DNA from: Bacteroidota bacterium
GTDB lineage: Bacteria > Bacteroidota > Bacteroidia > Flavobacteriales > Weeksellaceae
DNA length: 64,000 nucleotides
Assembly: GCA_023386965.1 (NCBI GenBank)
Contig: JAEWIR010000025.1
Location: 1 to 64,000, forward strand
Reading direction: 5' to 3'
Shown here: one piece after another, positions 7,406 through 16,268 of the stretch
How the letters are laid out: the number at the start of each line of letters is the position of its first letter
Numbering within the stretch: the stretch's first letter is position 1
Made by a program: the position numbers and the translations under genes
Notes under the pieces: generated by a model
The model's database searches: none
What the model was told of the DNA's origin: nothing
The model's input: the letters and a program-made list of their open reading frames with translations, nothing else

Positions 7406-10147
7406 TCAACGTTTTTCCTGCGCGTCCATCATCTTCTTATACTTTCCTTTGCTTTTCCTTATCCGGCAGCTCACCACTTTATATTCTGGACACATCGCTT
7501 CGGAACAATGTTCGTCCGAGGTGATGATGTTCAGCATAACCTCAGGGAAATGAAAGGTTGAACTCAATATTCCCGGTTTCATTTCCTCCGTTATTCTGGC
7601 TTTGATGTCTACTTTTCCACGCGGAGACTCCACACACACAAAATCGCCGTTCTGAATTTTTTCCCTGGCCGCATCTTCCGGGTTAATGAGCAAAAGATCT
7701 TCAGTAAGAATTTCTACATTGCCGGTACGGCGCGTCATTGCACCACAGTTATAATGTTCCAGCTCACGGTTGGTGGTGATTATGTAGGGATAGTCCTTAC
7801 CGTAATTTTCGATTTCATTGGATTCTTTAAAATTGATGAAGGTAAATTTTCCCAGGCCGCGGTTAAATTTTTCCACATGCAAAAGTTTGGTATCGGTGCC
7901 ATCCGGCGCCACCGGCCACTGTTTTCCGCTGTTTCCCAGTTCGGTCCATTTTACGCCTGCAAAGAAGGGAACGACCTGGGAAATCTCCTGCAACATTGCA
8001 CCCGCACTATAATCCGGCTGGGGATAACCCATTAAATTCATTATATCAACTATAATTTGACCGTCGGTCTTTGTTCCTTGCAATGGCTGTACTACTCTTT
8101 GTACGCGCTGGATTCGTCGCTCGCCGTTTGTAAATGTGCCTTCTTTTTCCAGGAACGAAGTCCCGGGCAGAATTACTGTGGCATGACGCGCAGTTTCTGT
8201 CATGAAAAGCTCCTGCACTATGAGCATTTCCAGACTGTCCAGTGCATTGATCACCTTCTTCGTGTTGGGGTCCGTCTGCACGACATCTTCACCAATGAGC
8301 CAAAGCGCCTTTAATTTTCCTGCAATAGCTGCATCAAACATTTCGGGAATCTTGTAGCCAATATGCATTGGCAGGTTACGGCCGTAAAAAAGACTGTATC
8401 TTTCATTAATTTCGGGATCGGTTACATCCAGATAGCCGGCACCCTGGTGAGGCTGGCAACCCATATCTGCAGCACCCTGAACATTATTCTGCCCGCGCAG
8501 AGGATTTACGCCGGCGCCCTTTTTTCCGATATTGCCTGTGATCATCGCAAGATCTGCAATAAGCTGTACTGTAAATGTCCCCTGCATCTGCTCAGTAACA
8601 CCCAAACCATGAAATTCCATGGCAGCCCCTGCCGCAGCGTATGCAACTGAGGCTTCCCGGACCAGATTTTTATCAACACCTGTGATGCGCTCCAGTTCAT
8701 CAATATCCAGTTTCAGGACTTCGCCTTTCATTTCCTCATAACCCTCTGTTCTGTTATGAATGAATTCCTGATCCTCCAGTCCTTCACTTATAATATAATA
8801 AAGCATCATATTAAGCAGGGCGACATTAGTACCGGGTCGTAGCTGGAGGTGATATTTTGCGAATTTGGCCAGCTCAATCTTCCTCGGATCGATTACGATA
8901 CCTGTAACCCCCTTCATCATTCTCTGCTTAATCCTGGCGCCTGTTACCGGATGCGCCACGGTGGGATTGGCACCGATAACCAGGATACAGTCCGTGTAGG
9001 CCAAATCATCAATGGAATTGGTGGCAGCTCCGGTTCCAAAGGCGCGCTGCATACCCAGCGCAGTAGGCGAATGACAAACCCTGGCACAACAATCTATATT
9101 GTTAGTCCCGATTACTGCACGCATGAACTTCTGCATCAGATAATTCTCTTCGTTTGGAGTACGCGCCGATGAAATCCCCGCTATGGCATCCGGTCCGTCT
9201 TGGGCCAGTATTCTTTTGAAACTTTCAACTATAAAGGAATAGGCCTCACCCCAACTAACCTCCTCGAACTTACCGTTTCTTTTGATCATGGGGCTGCGAA
9301 GCCGGTCGGGATGATTGTAGAATTTAAAAGCATACCGGCCTTTCAGACAGGTGTGACCCAAATTCGCTTCAGCATCATAAGGGCTCGTTATGGAAATAAT
9401 TTCATTACCTCTGCTTGCAACATTGAGGTTACAGCCAACTCCGCAGTAGGTACAAACAGTTCTTGTTACCTTTTCAGGGACGGTTTCGGACAATTGGAAT
9501 ATATCGGTGATCGCATCGGTAGGACAGGTTTGCGAACAGGCCCCACAACTCACACAGTCCGACTCCATGAAACTCACATCCATTCCTTTGATAATATGGG
9601 CTTGATAGCCTCTGCCTGCCATATTGAGAACCATCTGACCCTGAACCTCATCGCAGGCGCGTATGCAGCGGAAACAGTTGATGCAGTTATTAAGGTCCGA
9701 CCGCATATAAGGATGACTTGTATCCGGTAAAAAATGGTCTTTACCTGATGTTTCGTATCGGACACCGCTTATACCGATATCCTGAACCACACGGTCAAAC
9801 TCGGAAGGTTGTGCAGTTTTACTGAAACGTCGGTCAGGCGGCAGGTCCGAGAGCACCAGCTCAAGGATATTTTTCCTGAGGTTCTGGATATTAGGCGAGT
9901 CCGGGTAAATAAAAAGGTTTTTCGCTATGGGTGAGTGGCACGAAGCCATCGCTTTTGTGTTACCATCCTTCTCCAAAGCCACATCCACGCAGCAAACCCG
10001 GCATGACCCAAAAGGCTCAAGGTTGGGTGCATCGCAAAGTGTAGGAACTGACCGCTGTCCTTTATGCCTCCGGATGAATGAAAGCACGGTTTCGCCGGGA
10101 TAGAATTCAAATGGCTGGTTGTTGATGTAAGCAATGTTTTCCATCAT
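7406..10147 (-). CDS. fdhA: formate dehydrogenase alpha subunit, molybdenum and Fe-S, NAD-linked type
   Basis: 913 residues. A NuoG-like [2Fe-2S] domain (Cys 38, 49, 52, 70) is followed by two [4Fe-4S] ferredoxin motifs (CINCFRCIRAC 155-165; CVSCGACSQTC 198-208) and a [4Fe-4S] plus molybdopterin catalytic domain (CTYCGVGC 232-239, C267). The active-site residue is Cys 358 (ARVCHSP), not selenocysteine. The layout equals soluble FdsA/FdhF-type enzymes that oxidise formate to CO2 and pass electrons to NAD+ through the partner encoded 10 nt upstream. FdhD and molybdenum-cofactor genes are not in this window. There is no Tat signal, so it is cytoplasmic. Confidence 0.9.
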   Translation of the reverse strand: MMENIAYINNQPFEFYPGETVLSFIRRHKGQRSVPTLCDAPNLEPFGSCRVCCVDVALEKDGNTKAMASCHSPIAKNLFIYPDSPNIQNLRKNILELVLSDLPPDRRFSKTAQPSEFDRVVQDIGISGVRYETSGKDHFLPDTSHPYMRSDLNNCINCFRCIRACDEVQGQMVLNMAGRGYQAHIIKGMDVSFMESDCVSCGACSQTCPTDAITDIFQLSETVPEKVTRTVCTYCGVGCNLNVASRGNEIISITSPYDAEANLGHTCLKGRYAFKFYNHPDRLRSPMIKRNGKFEEVSWGEAYSFIVESFKRILAQDGPDAIAGISSARTPNEENYLMQKFMRAVIGTNNIDCCARVCHSPTALGMQRAFGTGAATNSIDDLAYTDCILVIGANPTVAHPVTGARIKQRMMKGVTGIVIDPRKIELAKFAKYHLQLRPGTNVALLNMMLYYIISEGLEDQEFIHNRTEGYEEMKGEVLKLDIDELERITGVDKNLVREASVAYAAAGAAMEFHGLGVTEQMQGTFTVQLIADLAMITGNIGKKGAGVNPLRGQNNVQGAADMGCQPHQGAGYLDVTDPEINERYSLFYGRNLPMHIGYKIPEMFDAAIAGKLKALWLIGEDVVQTDPNTKKVINALDSLEMLIVQELFMTETARHATVILPGTSFLEKEGTFTNGERRIQRVQRVVQPLQGTKTDGQIIVDIMNLMGYPQPDYSAGAMLQEISQVVPFFAGVKWTELGNSGKQWPVAPDGTDTKLLHVEKFNRGLGKFTFINFKESNEIENYGKDYPYIITTNRELEHYNCGAMTRRTGNVEILTEDLLLINPEDAAREKIQNGDFVCVESPRGKVDIKARITEEMKPGILSSTFHFPEVMLNIITSDEHCSEAMCPEYKVVSCRIRKSKGKYKKMMDAQEKR

Positions 10148-10157
10148 TCCGAAGGTA

Positions 10158-11810
10158 TTAATTGAAATGCAGGTTCAGTTCATCTGCAAAATACATAAGT
10201 GCATTTCGTGCCGGCAGGGGAATCCCACCGCCATGTGCACAAAGTGAACCCTGCTGGAGGGTATTCAGCAAATCCATAAAAAGCTCTCTGTTTACGGTCT
10301 TCATATCATGCGCCGCAGCGTGCAGCATTTCATGCGCCCGTTTTGTGCCCAAACGACAGGGGAAACACTTACCGCAGCTTTCAAATGCGGCGAAATCAAA
10401 GAGGTGCTCCAGATATCTTATCATGGGAAAATCGGAAGGTATACACACGATTGAGGCATGGCCTAAGAGAAAACCTTCTGCCGCAAAAGATTCAAAATCT
10501 ACGGTAAGTGCCGCTATTTTCTCTACAGGTACAATTCCGCCCAATGGCCCTCCAATATGAAGCGCCTTCACCGGCCTGCGGAAGCCTCCGCCTAATTCAT
10601 AAATGACTTTCTCCAGCGGAGTACCCATTTCAACCTCTACAATCCCCGGCCTGTTGAACATACCGTCCAGTGACACCAGTTTCGTTCCTCTTGATTTTTC
10701 GGTGCCTAATTGAGCGTATGCAGATCCTCCGTGCTGCACGATCCATTTGGCGGCTGCCAGGGTTTCCACATTATTTACCACTGTTGGCTTAAGGAAAAGC
10801 CCCTGCTGCGTGGGGAAGGGCGGTCTTGTACGTACTTCGGGGCGTTGCCCTTCAATTGCGTTTATAAGTGCGGTTTCCTCGCCACATAGGTAAGCTCCCT
10901 GCGCTTTTATTACCTTAAAATTAAAAGTAAAGCCCGAACCAAGCATATCATCCCCGATCAGGTTAGTTGCGTAAAGCTGCCGGATTTTCTCTTCAACAGC
11001 ATGTACCGCCTCAGGATATTCTGCACGGATAAAGAGGACTCCCCAATTTGCACCGGTGCAGATACCGGCTACCAACAAACCGAAAAGCACGGACAAAGGC
11101 CTCTCCTCCAAAAGATATCGGTCTGAAAACGCACCCGGATCACCTTCATCGGCATTGCAGATAATGAACTTTTCGTCGGAAATTTCATTACGGCAACTTT
11201 CCCATTTTATTCCCATAGGAAAACCGGCGCCGCCCCTCCCGCGAACCTGAGAAACTTTTGTTTCATCCAGAAGTTCATCAGGACCCCTCTGCAAAGCATT
11301 AAAAAGCAATATTCTAAATTCCTCAATATCATTAAAAGATTCAGTGAGAAGCGGGTAAGCGGCGGAAACCCCATAATGTCCGTTCTGAACCGTTTCTTCA
11401 TTTTTCAGAAGATTTTCCAAATGGTCAATACTGTTACCGGAGTAATTTTTTCCCTGATAGTGGAAAGAGGAATTCTCGTGGCAGCGACCCAGACAGGTCA
11501 TATGACCTATCGTTGACTCCTCAAAATGCATCCTCACTTTTTCCTCTACTTTTTCCTGTGTGCCGGCACACAAACAGGCGGAACCGTTGCAGATATAAAT
11601 TTGTTTTCCCCTGTTTTCAGGTTTCATAAAATCATAGGCCGTGACGCTGCCGTAGGTATTCGCATCGCCGATAAGGAATTCATCTGCCAACCGGGCAAGA
11701 GTTTCAGGGGCCGGTGTACCTTCAGCTACTGCAGCTGCCATTCCCAAAAGTTCGAACAAATTCCGGTGAAGACCCTTACGGCCAGAAAGTGCGCTTAAAT
11801 TCCTGGACAT
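10158..11810 (-). CDS. fdhB: formate dehydrogenase beta subunit, NuoE-NuoF fusion
   Basis: 550 residues from the ATG at 11810; the frame could extend 17 codons to a TTG, but that lacks support. The N-terminal part is a thioredoxin-like [2Fe-2S] domain of NuoE type with CNGSAC (C-x4-C) and CLGRC (C-x3-C). Then comes a full NuoF-like diaphorase: GRGGAGFPMG (NADH), NADEGDPGAFSDR (FMN), GAYLCGEETALINAIEG, and the C-terminal [4Fe-4S] ligands ESCGKCFPCRLGT and SLCAHGG. It therefore joins in one chain what is FdsG + FdsB elsewhere. It transfers electrons between the formate-oxidising subunit and NAD+. First gene of the operon. Confidence 0.9.
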   Translation of the reverse strand: MSRNLSALSGRKGLHRNLFELLGMAAAVAEGTPAPETLARLADEFLIGDANTYGSVTAYDFMKPENRGKQIYICNGSACLCAGTQEKVEEKVRMHFEESTIGHMTCLGRCHENSSFHYQGKNYSGNSIDHLENLLKNEETVQNGHYGVSAAYPLLTESFNDIEEFRILLFNALQRGPDELLDETKVSQVRGRGGAGFPMGIKWESCRNEISDEKFIICNADEGDPGAFSDRYLLEERPLSVLFGLLVAGICTGANWGVLFIRAEYPEAVHAVEEKIRQLYATNLIGDDMLGSGFTFNFKVIKAQGAYLCGEETALINAIEGQRPEVRTRPPFPTQQGLFLKPTVVNNVETLAAAKWIVQHGGSAYAQLGTEKSRGTKLVSLDGMFNRPGIVEVEMGTPLEKVIYELGGGFRRPVKALHIGGPLGGIVPVEKIAALTVDFESFAAEGFLLGHASIVCIPSDFPMIRYLEHLFDFAAFESCGKCFPCRLGTKRAHEMLHAAAHDMKTVNRELFMDLLNTLQQGSLCAHGGGIPLPARNALMYFADELNLHFN

Positions 11811-11879
11811 GAGTGCTTTATTTAGTAAAGTGAAGTTAAGAAATTTTATTTGCGGACTCAACTTTTATTTCAAATCCTC

Positions 11880-11907
11880 TTGATAAGCGGTGAACCATCT
11901 ATATTTG
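11880..11907 (+). promoter_or_regulatory. Bacteroidetes-type promoter (TTG-N17-TATATTTG)
   Basis: TTG (11880-11882), a 17-nt spacer and TATATTTG (11900-11907) fit the sigma-ABfr consensus TTG/TAnnTTTG. The ATG at 11923 follows after 15 nt. It overlaps an alternative GTG start (11890), which is therefore rejected. Confidence 0.65.
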
Positions 11908-11922
11908 CGGAAATTTGCACTC

Positions 11923-12564
11923 ATGGAATCCTTCATTATCAGCATCGTCATATTCACTGCAGTTCTCCTGATTGCCTACAGAAGAAATTCACTTCGCCTG
12001 CTTAACCCGGATTCCGCTTTGGGAAGCCCCTCGCTGCTCATTTTGCTGAATGTGACAGGAATTCTGGTATTCGGACTTCTGCCGCTGCTTTATTTTCCGC
12101 TACCGCAACTATTTCCGGCAGAAACAGGCATTCTAAAATGGCCGTCGCTCGCCGGATTGGTCCTGCTTACGTCCGGTTTCGCTTATTTTATCGCAGATAA
12201 AGACCTTAGGCAGAATAAGGTGGAGGTTCATCCGACACTCCAAGGCAGCGGATTCCTTAGCCTGTATTTTACGGTGCGGATTGCCTTTATAGCCACCTAT
12301 GAGATCTGGTTCAGAGGATTTTTCCTGTTTTTCTGCATGGAGCAGTTCGGAACCTTTAACGCCGTGGCAATAAATGTCGTTTTGTATGTTCTGCTGCATG
12401 CTGTAAACGGAAAAAGGGAGATGCTTTCCTGCATTCCCTTTGGTATTTTGCTTTGTGCGATGGCTATTTGGTTTGAATCACCCCTTGCAGCTGTGCTGAT
12501 TCATCTGGCACTTACGGTGCCGTATGATATTCAGTTTGTAAGGATTAAATCCAGGATGCGTTAG
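11923..12564 (+). CDS. CPBP-family-like membrane protein (Abi/CAAX-protease fold)
   Basis: 213 residues from the ATG 15 nt after a good promoter. About six to seven hydrophobic segments. The C-terminal half follows the CPBP pattern: motif 1 YEIWFRG (family EExxxR, so the first Glu is Tyr), motif 2 VLLHAVNGK (FxxxH type) and motif 3 LIHLALTVPYD (HxxxN/D type). Loss of the first Glu, normally needed for proteolysis, suggests a divergent or inactive member. Its 3' end overlaps surE (opposite strand) by 20 nt. Function unknown. Confidence 0.6.
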   Translation: MESFIISIVIFTAVLLIAYRRNSLRLLNPDSALGSPSLLILLNVTGILVFGLLPLLYFPLPQLFPAETGILKWPSLAGLVLLTSGFAYFIADKDLRQNKVEVHPTLQGSGFLSLYFTVRIAFIATYEIWFRGFFLFFCMEQFGTFNAVAINVVLYVLLHAVNGKREMLSCIPFGILLCAMAIWFESPLAAVLIHLALTVPYDIQFVRIKSRMR

Positions 12565-13333
12565 CATCGGTGTTCAGGATCTGTCCGAGGCTGTTCATAT
12601 GCTCGTGTGCGGTAAGGTCAAACTTCACCGGCACCACCGAGATGTAACCTTCGGCGAGTGCATTCTCATCTGCATCAGCGCCCGAGTCCATATTGTTGAA
12701 GTAACCTGTCAGCCAGTAATACTTCTTGCCGTGTGGGTTGATTCTTTCGTCAAAATTTTCCTCCCATTTAGCTACTGCCTGGCGGCAAACACGAATCCCC
12801 TTTATTTTGTCTTTCTCCAGTTTGGGAATATTCACATTAAGAACCACCCCTTTAGGCATTGGGTTCTCCAAAGTCTTCTTTACAATTTGCTGGATATACT
12901 CTTTGGCCTGGCTAAAATCGGCGTCCCAAGTGAAATCCAGCAACGAAAATCCAATGGCCTGTAAACCTTCCACACCTGCCTCTACCGCTGCAGACATGGT
13001 ACCGGAGTAAATGACGTTGATGGATGAATTGGCCCCGTGGTTAATTCCTGAAACAACAATATCCGGCCGCCTTGTTAATATTTTGTCCAGGGCGAATTTA
13101 ACACAGTCCACCGGTGTACCGCTAAGTGAAAAATCTCTCTGCGGTCCTTCCAACTGTATTTCCTCAAATGTAAGTGTAGAATTAATTGTAATAGCGTGGC
13201 CTTTGCCACTTTGTGGGGAGTTAGGTGCAACCACAGTCACATCGCCTATTTCATTCATAAATTCAACCAGATTCCGAACGCCCGGAGCGGTTATGCCATC
13301 ATCATTGGTGACTAATATCTGAGGTCTCTGCAT
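12545..13333 (-). CDS. surE: 5'/3'-nucleotidase SurE
   Basis: 262 residues from the ATG at 13333 (preceded by AAAGGAAT); an in-frame TTG seven codons upstream is less likely. Motifs: TNDDGITAPG at the N terminus (metal-binding Asp pair), APNSPQSGKGHAIT, SGTPVDCVK and SGINHGANSS. SurE removes phosphate from nucleoside monophosphates and short polyphosphates, important in stationary phase. It is the only gene in its transcript, convergent with the CPBP-like gene and divergent from prc. Confidence 0.95.
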   Translation of the reverse strand: MQRPQILVTNDDGITAPGVRNLVEFMNEIGDVTVVAPNSPQSGKGHAITINSTLTFEEIQLEGPQRDFSLSGTPVDCVKFALDKILTRRPDIVVSGINHGANSSINVIYSGTMSAAVEAGVEGLQAIGFSLLDFTWDADFSQAKEYIQQIVKKTLENPMPKGVVLNVNIPKLEKDKIKGIRVCRQAVAKWEENFDERINPHGKKYYWLTGYFNNMDSGADADENALAEGYISVVPVKFDLTAHEHMNSLGQILNTDANASWI

Positions 13334-13351
13334 ATTCCTTTCTATTTTTAA

Positions 13352-13359
13352 CAAAAATA
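13352..13359 (-). promoter_or_regulatory. candidate -7 box for surE
   Basis: TATTTTTG on the minus strand, ending 18 nt before the surE ATG. This is the same box-to-start distance as for the YgjV-like and mutL genes in this window. No TTG -33 box at the right distance. Confidence 0.4.
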
Positions 13360-13465
13360 CTTAAAAAACCCTGTTATCTTGTAATTAGGTATTAAATTTG
13401 AAGTTCTGACCAGTTGTGTAACAACCACAGGTATATTTTAACTAATAACAGCATAAGTTTACAAT

Positions 13466-15586
13466 ATGTTTAAAAAGTCCAAACTAAATAAATTACTTTT
13501 ATTTGTTCCCTTAATGAGTCTGATGTTCTGTTTCAACGCAGCCCAGAATGACGACGAAAAGATGCAAACCATCATGGTTAGCGTGAAAAACACCCTCTCT
13601 TATCTGCATTACAGTCCGAAACCGATTAATGATGCCTATTCCCAGGAAGTCTACGATAAGTATTTCGAGATGGTAGATTTCGGTAAAAGATATTTCCTGC
13701 AGTCGGATATGGCAGAGTTTAGCAAACACCGTACTAAACTTGATGATTATCTGAACCGTGGTGACCTTACCTTCTACAAACTTACTGTGGACAGGCTTTA
13801 TCAGCGTGTGGACGAGATCGACAAGATCACGCAGGAAATCTTCAGCAAGCCTATCAATCTGAATGAAGATGAAGTTCTGGTACTGGAACATAAGATCAAG
13901 AAGGCTCCGGTAAACCGGGAGGAGCAGTATAATGAATGGAAGAAATTCATCAAGTACAATATCCTTCAGGAAATGGAAACCCTGAACAGCAGGGAAGAGA
14001 GCCAGCGTAAAAAGAAGGACAGTGTTCAGAAATTCGGACTTAAGGATACTATAAAGCTGGAAATTCTGACGCCGGAGCAAAAACTGACCAAAGCTACAGG
14101 TGAGGTGAAAGATCTTATGGGAGAAACCTTTACCCGGTTCAAGAAAAGAAAGAAAATGGACTGGTTTACAGTTTATATGAATGCTTATTCAGAGGTTTTC
14201 GATCCACATACCAACTATTTTTCACCACGGGATAAGGAGGATTTTGATGTGAACTTCACCGGTAAAGTGATAGGCATCGGAGCCATTATTCAGGAGAGGA
14301 AAGGAAACCTCTTTTTGGGAGCACTTACTGTTGGAGCACCTGCCTGGAAATCCAAACAGCTTTCCGAAGGCGACAAAATCCTGAAGGTAAAGTCGCTGCC
14401 AAACAAAGAGGCCGTTAATGTGGTTGGAATGCTTTCTGATGAGGCAGTAAGGCTAATTCGCGGTAAGGAAGGCACCGCAGTAACCCTAACAGTAGAAAAG
14501 AAAGACAAGACGGTTAAGGAGGTTACCATGATCCGTGAGGAAGTTGCCATGGAGGATACTTATGCCCGAAGCATCATCATTAATTCTAAAGACGGCAAGA
14601 AATTCGGATTCATTAACCTTCCCGGTTTCAATGCCGAATTTGATAAGGAAGATGGCCGTAATGCCTCAGACGATATTAAGAATGAGATCATCAAACTAAA
14701 AGCGCAGAACGTGCAGGGAATTATCCTGGACTTGCGCAATAACGGCGGCGGCTCACTGACAGAAGTTGGCGATATCATGGGACTGTTTATGAATGCCGGT
14801 CCTTATGTGCAGGTAAAGGATGGACAGGGTAAGATACAGACACTTAGAAATAAAACCAATGCCCCGATCTGGACGGGACCTCTGGCCATTATGCAGAACG
14901 AACTTTCTGCCTCGGCTTCCGAAATTCTGGCAGGGGCCATGCAGGATTACGGCCGCGCTGTGGTGCTGGGATCTCCGCAATCCTTCGGTAAAGGAACCGT
15001 GCAGACATTTGTAGACCTCAACCGTTTCCTGAACACGAACGACGATTTCGGCTCACTGAAACTGACTATTCAGAAATTCTACCGTATTACGGGAGAATCC
15101 ACCCAGAAGAAAGGTATTGAATCGGATATACAGATGAAAGACTTCTTTACCTTTTCAGAAATTGGTGAACGATATGATGATTATGCGTTGGCCTGGGACA
15201 AAATTCCACAGGTAGCTTTTAATAAGGTAAACGGGATCAATATTCCGAAGATGCAGCAGAACAGCGCGCAGCGGATGAGCGTAAACTCAAATTATCAGTT
15301 ATTGCTGGAATCTGCGCAGTGGAAGGAAAAAATGGGCAAAGAGGAAAGTATAACGGTGAACCAAACCAAATTTTTCGCACTGATGAAACAGCGTAAGGAC
15401 GAGATCAGGAAATTTGAGAAACTGGATAAATTTAATAACGGGCTCGTGTTTTCCATTTATCCGCAGGAGGTGCAGCGTGAAAAGACAGATGAAGTCTTCA
15501 GGAAAAAGACGGAGAACTGGAAAAAGACGCTTTCCAAAGATGTTTACCTGGAAGAAGCGGTTAATATAATCTCTGAAATGATTTAA
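13466..15586 (+). CDS. prc: tail-specific protease, S41 family (Prc/Tsp)
   Basis: 706 residues with an N-terminal signal peptide (about 1-26), so periplasmic. A Tsp N-terminal domain comes first, then a PDZ domain (around IGIGAIIQERKGNLFLG to VTLTVEKKD), and the S41 core with ILDLRNNGGGSLTE. The catalytic Ser is most likely S483 in SASASE (481-486), and the general-base Lys is K509 in FGKGTVQ. A long helical C-terminal domain follows, as in E. coli Prc. It degrades or trims proteins by their C termini, e.g. cell-wall hydrolases and lipoprotein-bound substrates. A possible -7 box TAAATTTG is at 13393-13400. Strong terminator downstream. Confidence 0.95.
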   Translation: MFKKSKLNKLLLFVPLMSLMFCFNAAQNDDEKMQTIMVSVKNTLSYLHYSPKPINDAYSQEVYDKYFEMVDFGKRYFLQSDMAEFSKHRTKLDDYLNRGDLTFYKLTVDRLYQRVDEIDKITQEIFSKPINLNEDEVLVLEHKIKKAPVNREEQYNEWKKFIKYNILQEMETLNSREESQRKKKDSVQKFGLKDTIKLEILTPEQKLTKATGEVKDLMGETFTRFKKRKKMDWFTVYMNAYSEVFDPHTNYFSPRDKEDFDVNFTGKVIGIGAIIQERKGNLFLGALTVGAPAWKSKQLSEGDKILKVKSLPNKEAVNVVGMLSDEAVRLIRGKEGTAVTLTVEKKDKTVKEVTMIREEVAMEDTYARSIIINSKDGKKFGFINLPGFNAEFDKEDGRNASDDIKNEIIKLKAQNVQGIILDLRNNGGGSLTEVGDIMGLFMNAGPYVQVKDGQGKIQTLRNKTNAPIWTGPLAIMQNELSASASEILAGAMQDYGRAVVLGSPQSFGKGTVQTFVDLNRFLNTNDDFGSLKLTIQKFYRITGESTQKKGIESDIQMKDFFTFSEIGERYDDYALAWDKIPQVAFNKVNGINIPKMQQNSAQRMSVNSNYQLLLESAQWKEKMGKEESITVNQTKFFALMKQRKDEIRKFEKLDKFNNGLVFSIYPQEVQREKTDEVFRKKTENWKKTLSKDVYLEEAVNIISEMI

Positions 15587-15605
15587 CAGCCTGCCAATCA
15601 GGCAT

Positions 15606-15641
15606 AAAAAAAATCGTCATTTTGCAATGACGATTTTTTTT
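15606..15641. terminator. bidirectional terminator between prc and sodC
   Basis: A perfect 16-bp stem: A8 + TCGTCATT (15606-15621) against AATGACGA + T8 (15626-15641), loop TTGC. The A and T runs on either side let it serve both convergent genes. Confidence 0.9.
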
Positions 15642-15659
15642 GTTCAACAGATATCCGGA

Positions 15660-16166
15660 TTATTTAATTTCCACGCATCCTATCCTTCCCCCGGCGTTTC
15701 CGGTAGGCTGGGTTTTGAAATCGTCGGCCTGAGCATGAATGATAATTGATTTTCCGTAAAGATTTTTCGCAGGATCACTGCATCCCAGACACCATTTGTC
15801 CGTTTTCATCACCAGTCTTGAAGTACCGTTGCCATCCGCTTTCAGATTACCCAGGTCGCCGATATGATGTTCACCCATACCCCATTTACCGTGGTCGTGT
15901 GAAGTAGGATTCCAGTGTCCGCCAGCTGAACTTCCGTCCGGAGCGCTGCAGTCACCGTTTTCATGGATGTGTGCCGCATGGATCCCGTTTGGTTTCAGTT
16001 TCAGCACATTCATATCCAGTTCTACAGAACCGCCTTTTTGGGTAAACATTGCGGTTCCCTGAACCTCGGAGTTGCTTTTTGATTCAATGGTGTACGTCTT
16101 GGTTGTAACACAGGAAGTCAGCATTAAAGCCAGTACAGCGGCTACGGAAAATGTAGTTCTATTCAT
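15660..16166 (-). CDS. sodC: Cu/Zn superoxide dismutase, lipoprotein
   Basis: 168 residues from the ATG at 16166, chosen because it gives a signal peptide with lipobox LTSC (Cys about residue 18). The frame is open 18 codons further but has no better start. The metal-site residues are present: HAAHIHENGDCS (His-x-His), GGHWNPTSHDHG and IIIHAQADDF; the disulfide Cys pair is in GDCS and GGRIGCVEI. It converts superoxide to peroxide in the periplasm or on the outer membrane. Lies 102 nt downstream of mnmA on the same strand. Confidence 0.92.
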   Translation of the reverse strand: MNRTTFSVAAVLALMLTSCVTTKTYTIESKSNSEVQGTAMFTQKGGSVELDMNVLKLKPNGIHAAHIHENGDCSAPDGSSAGGHWNPTSHDHGKWGMGEHHIGDLGNLKADGNGTSRLVMKTDKWCLGCSDPAKNLYGKSIIIHAQADDFKTQPTGNAGGRIGCVEIK

Positions 16167-16268
16167 TGGAGAAATTTTTACCGTAAATTTAGTTTTTATA
16201 AAATGAGTAATCAACTTCAAATGGCCAATATGAAAATTTCAATCTGAATTCTGTAATGAATTGAGGTA

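Noticed and set aside
10010..10040. Selenocysteine in the formate dehydrogenase
   Set aside because: The active-site position is a normal Cys codon (residue 358) and no in-frame TGA is seen.
11811..11861. TTG start of the FDH beta gene
   Set aside because: A rare start; the ATG at 11810 gives the normal NuoE-like N terminus.
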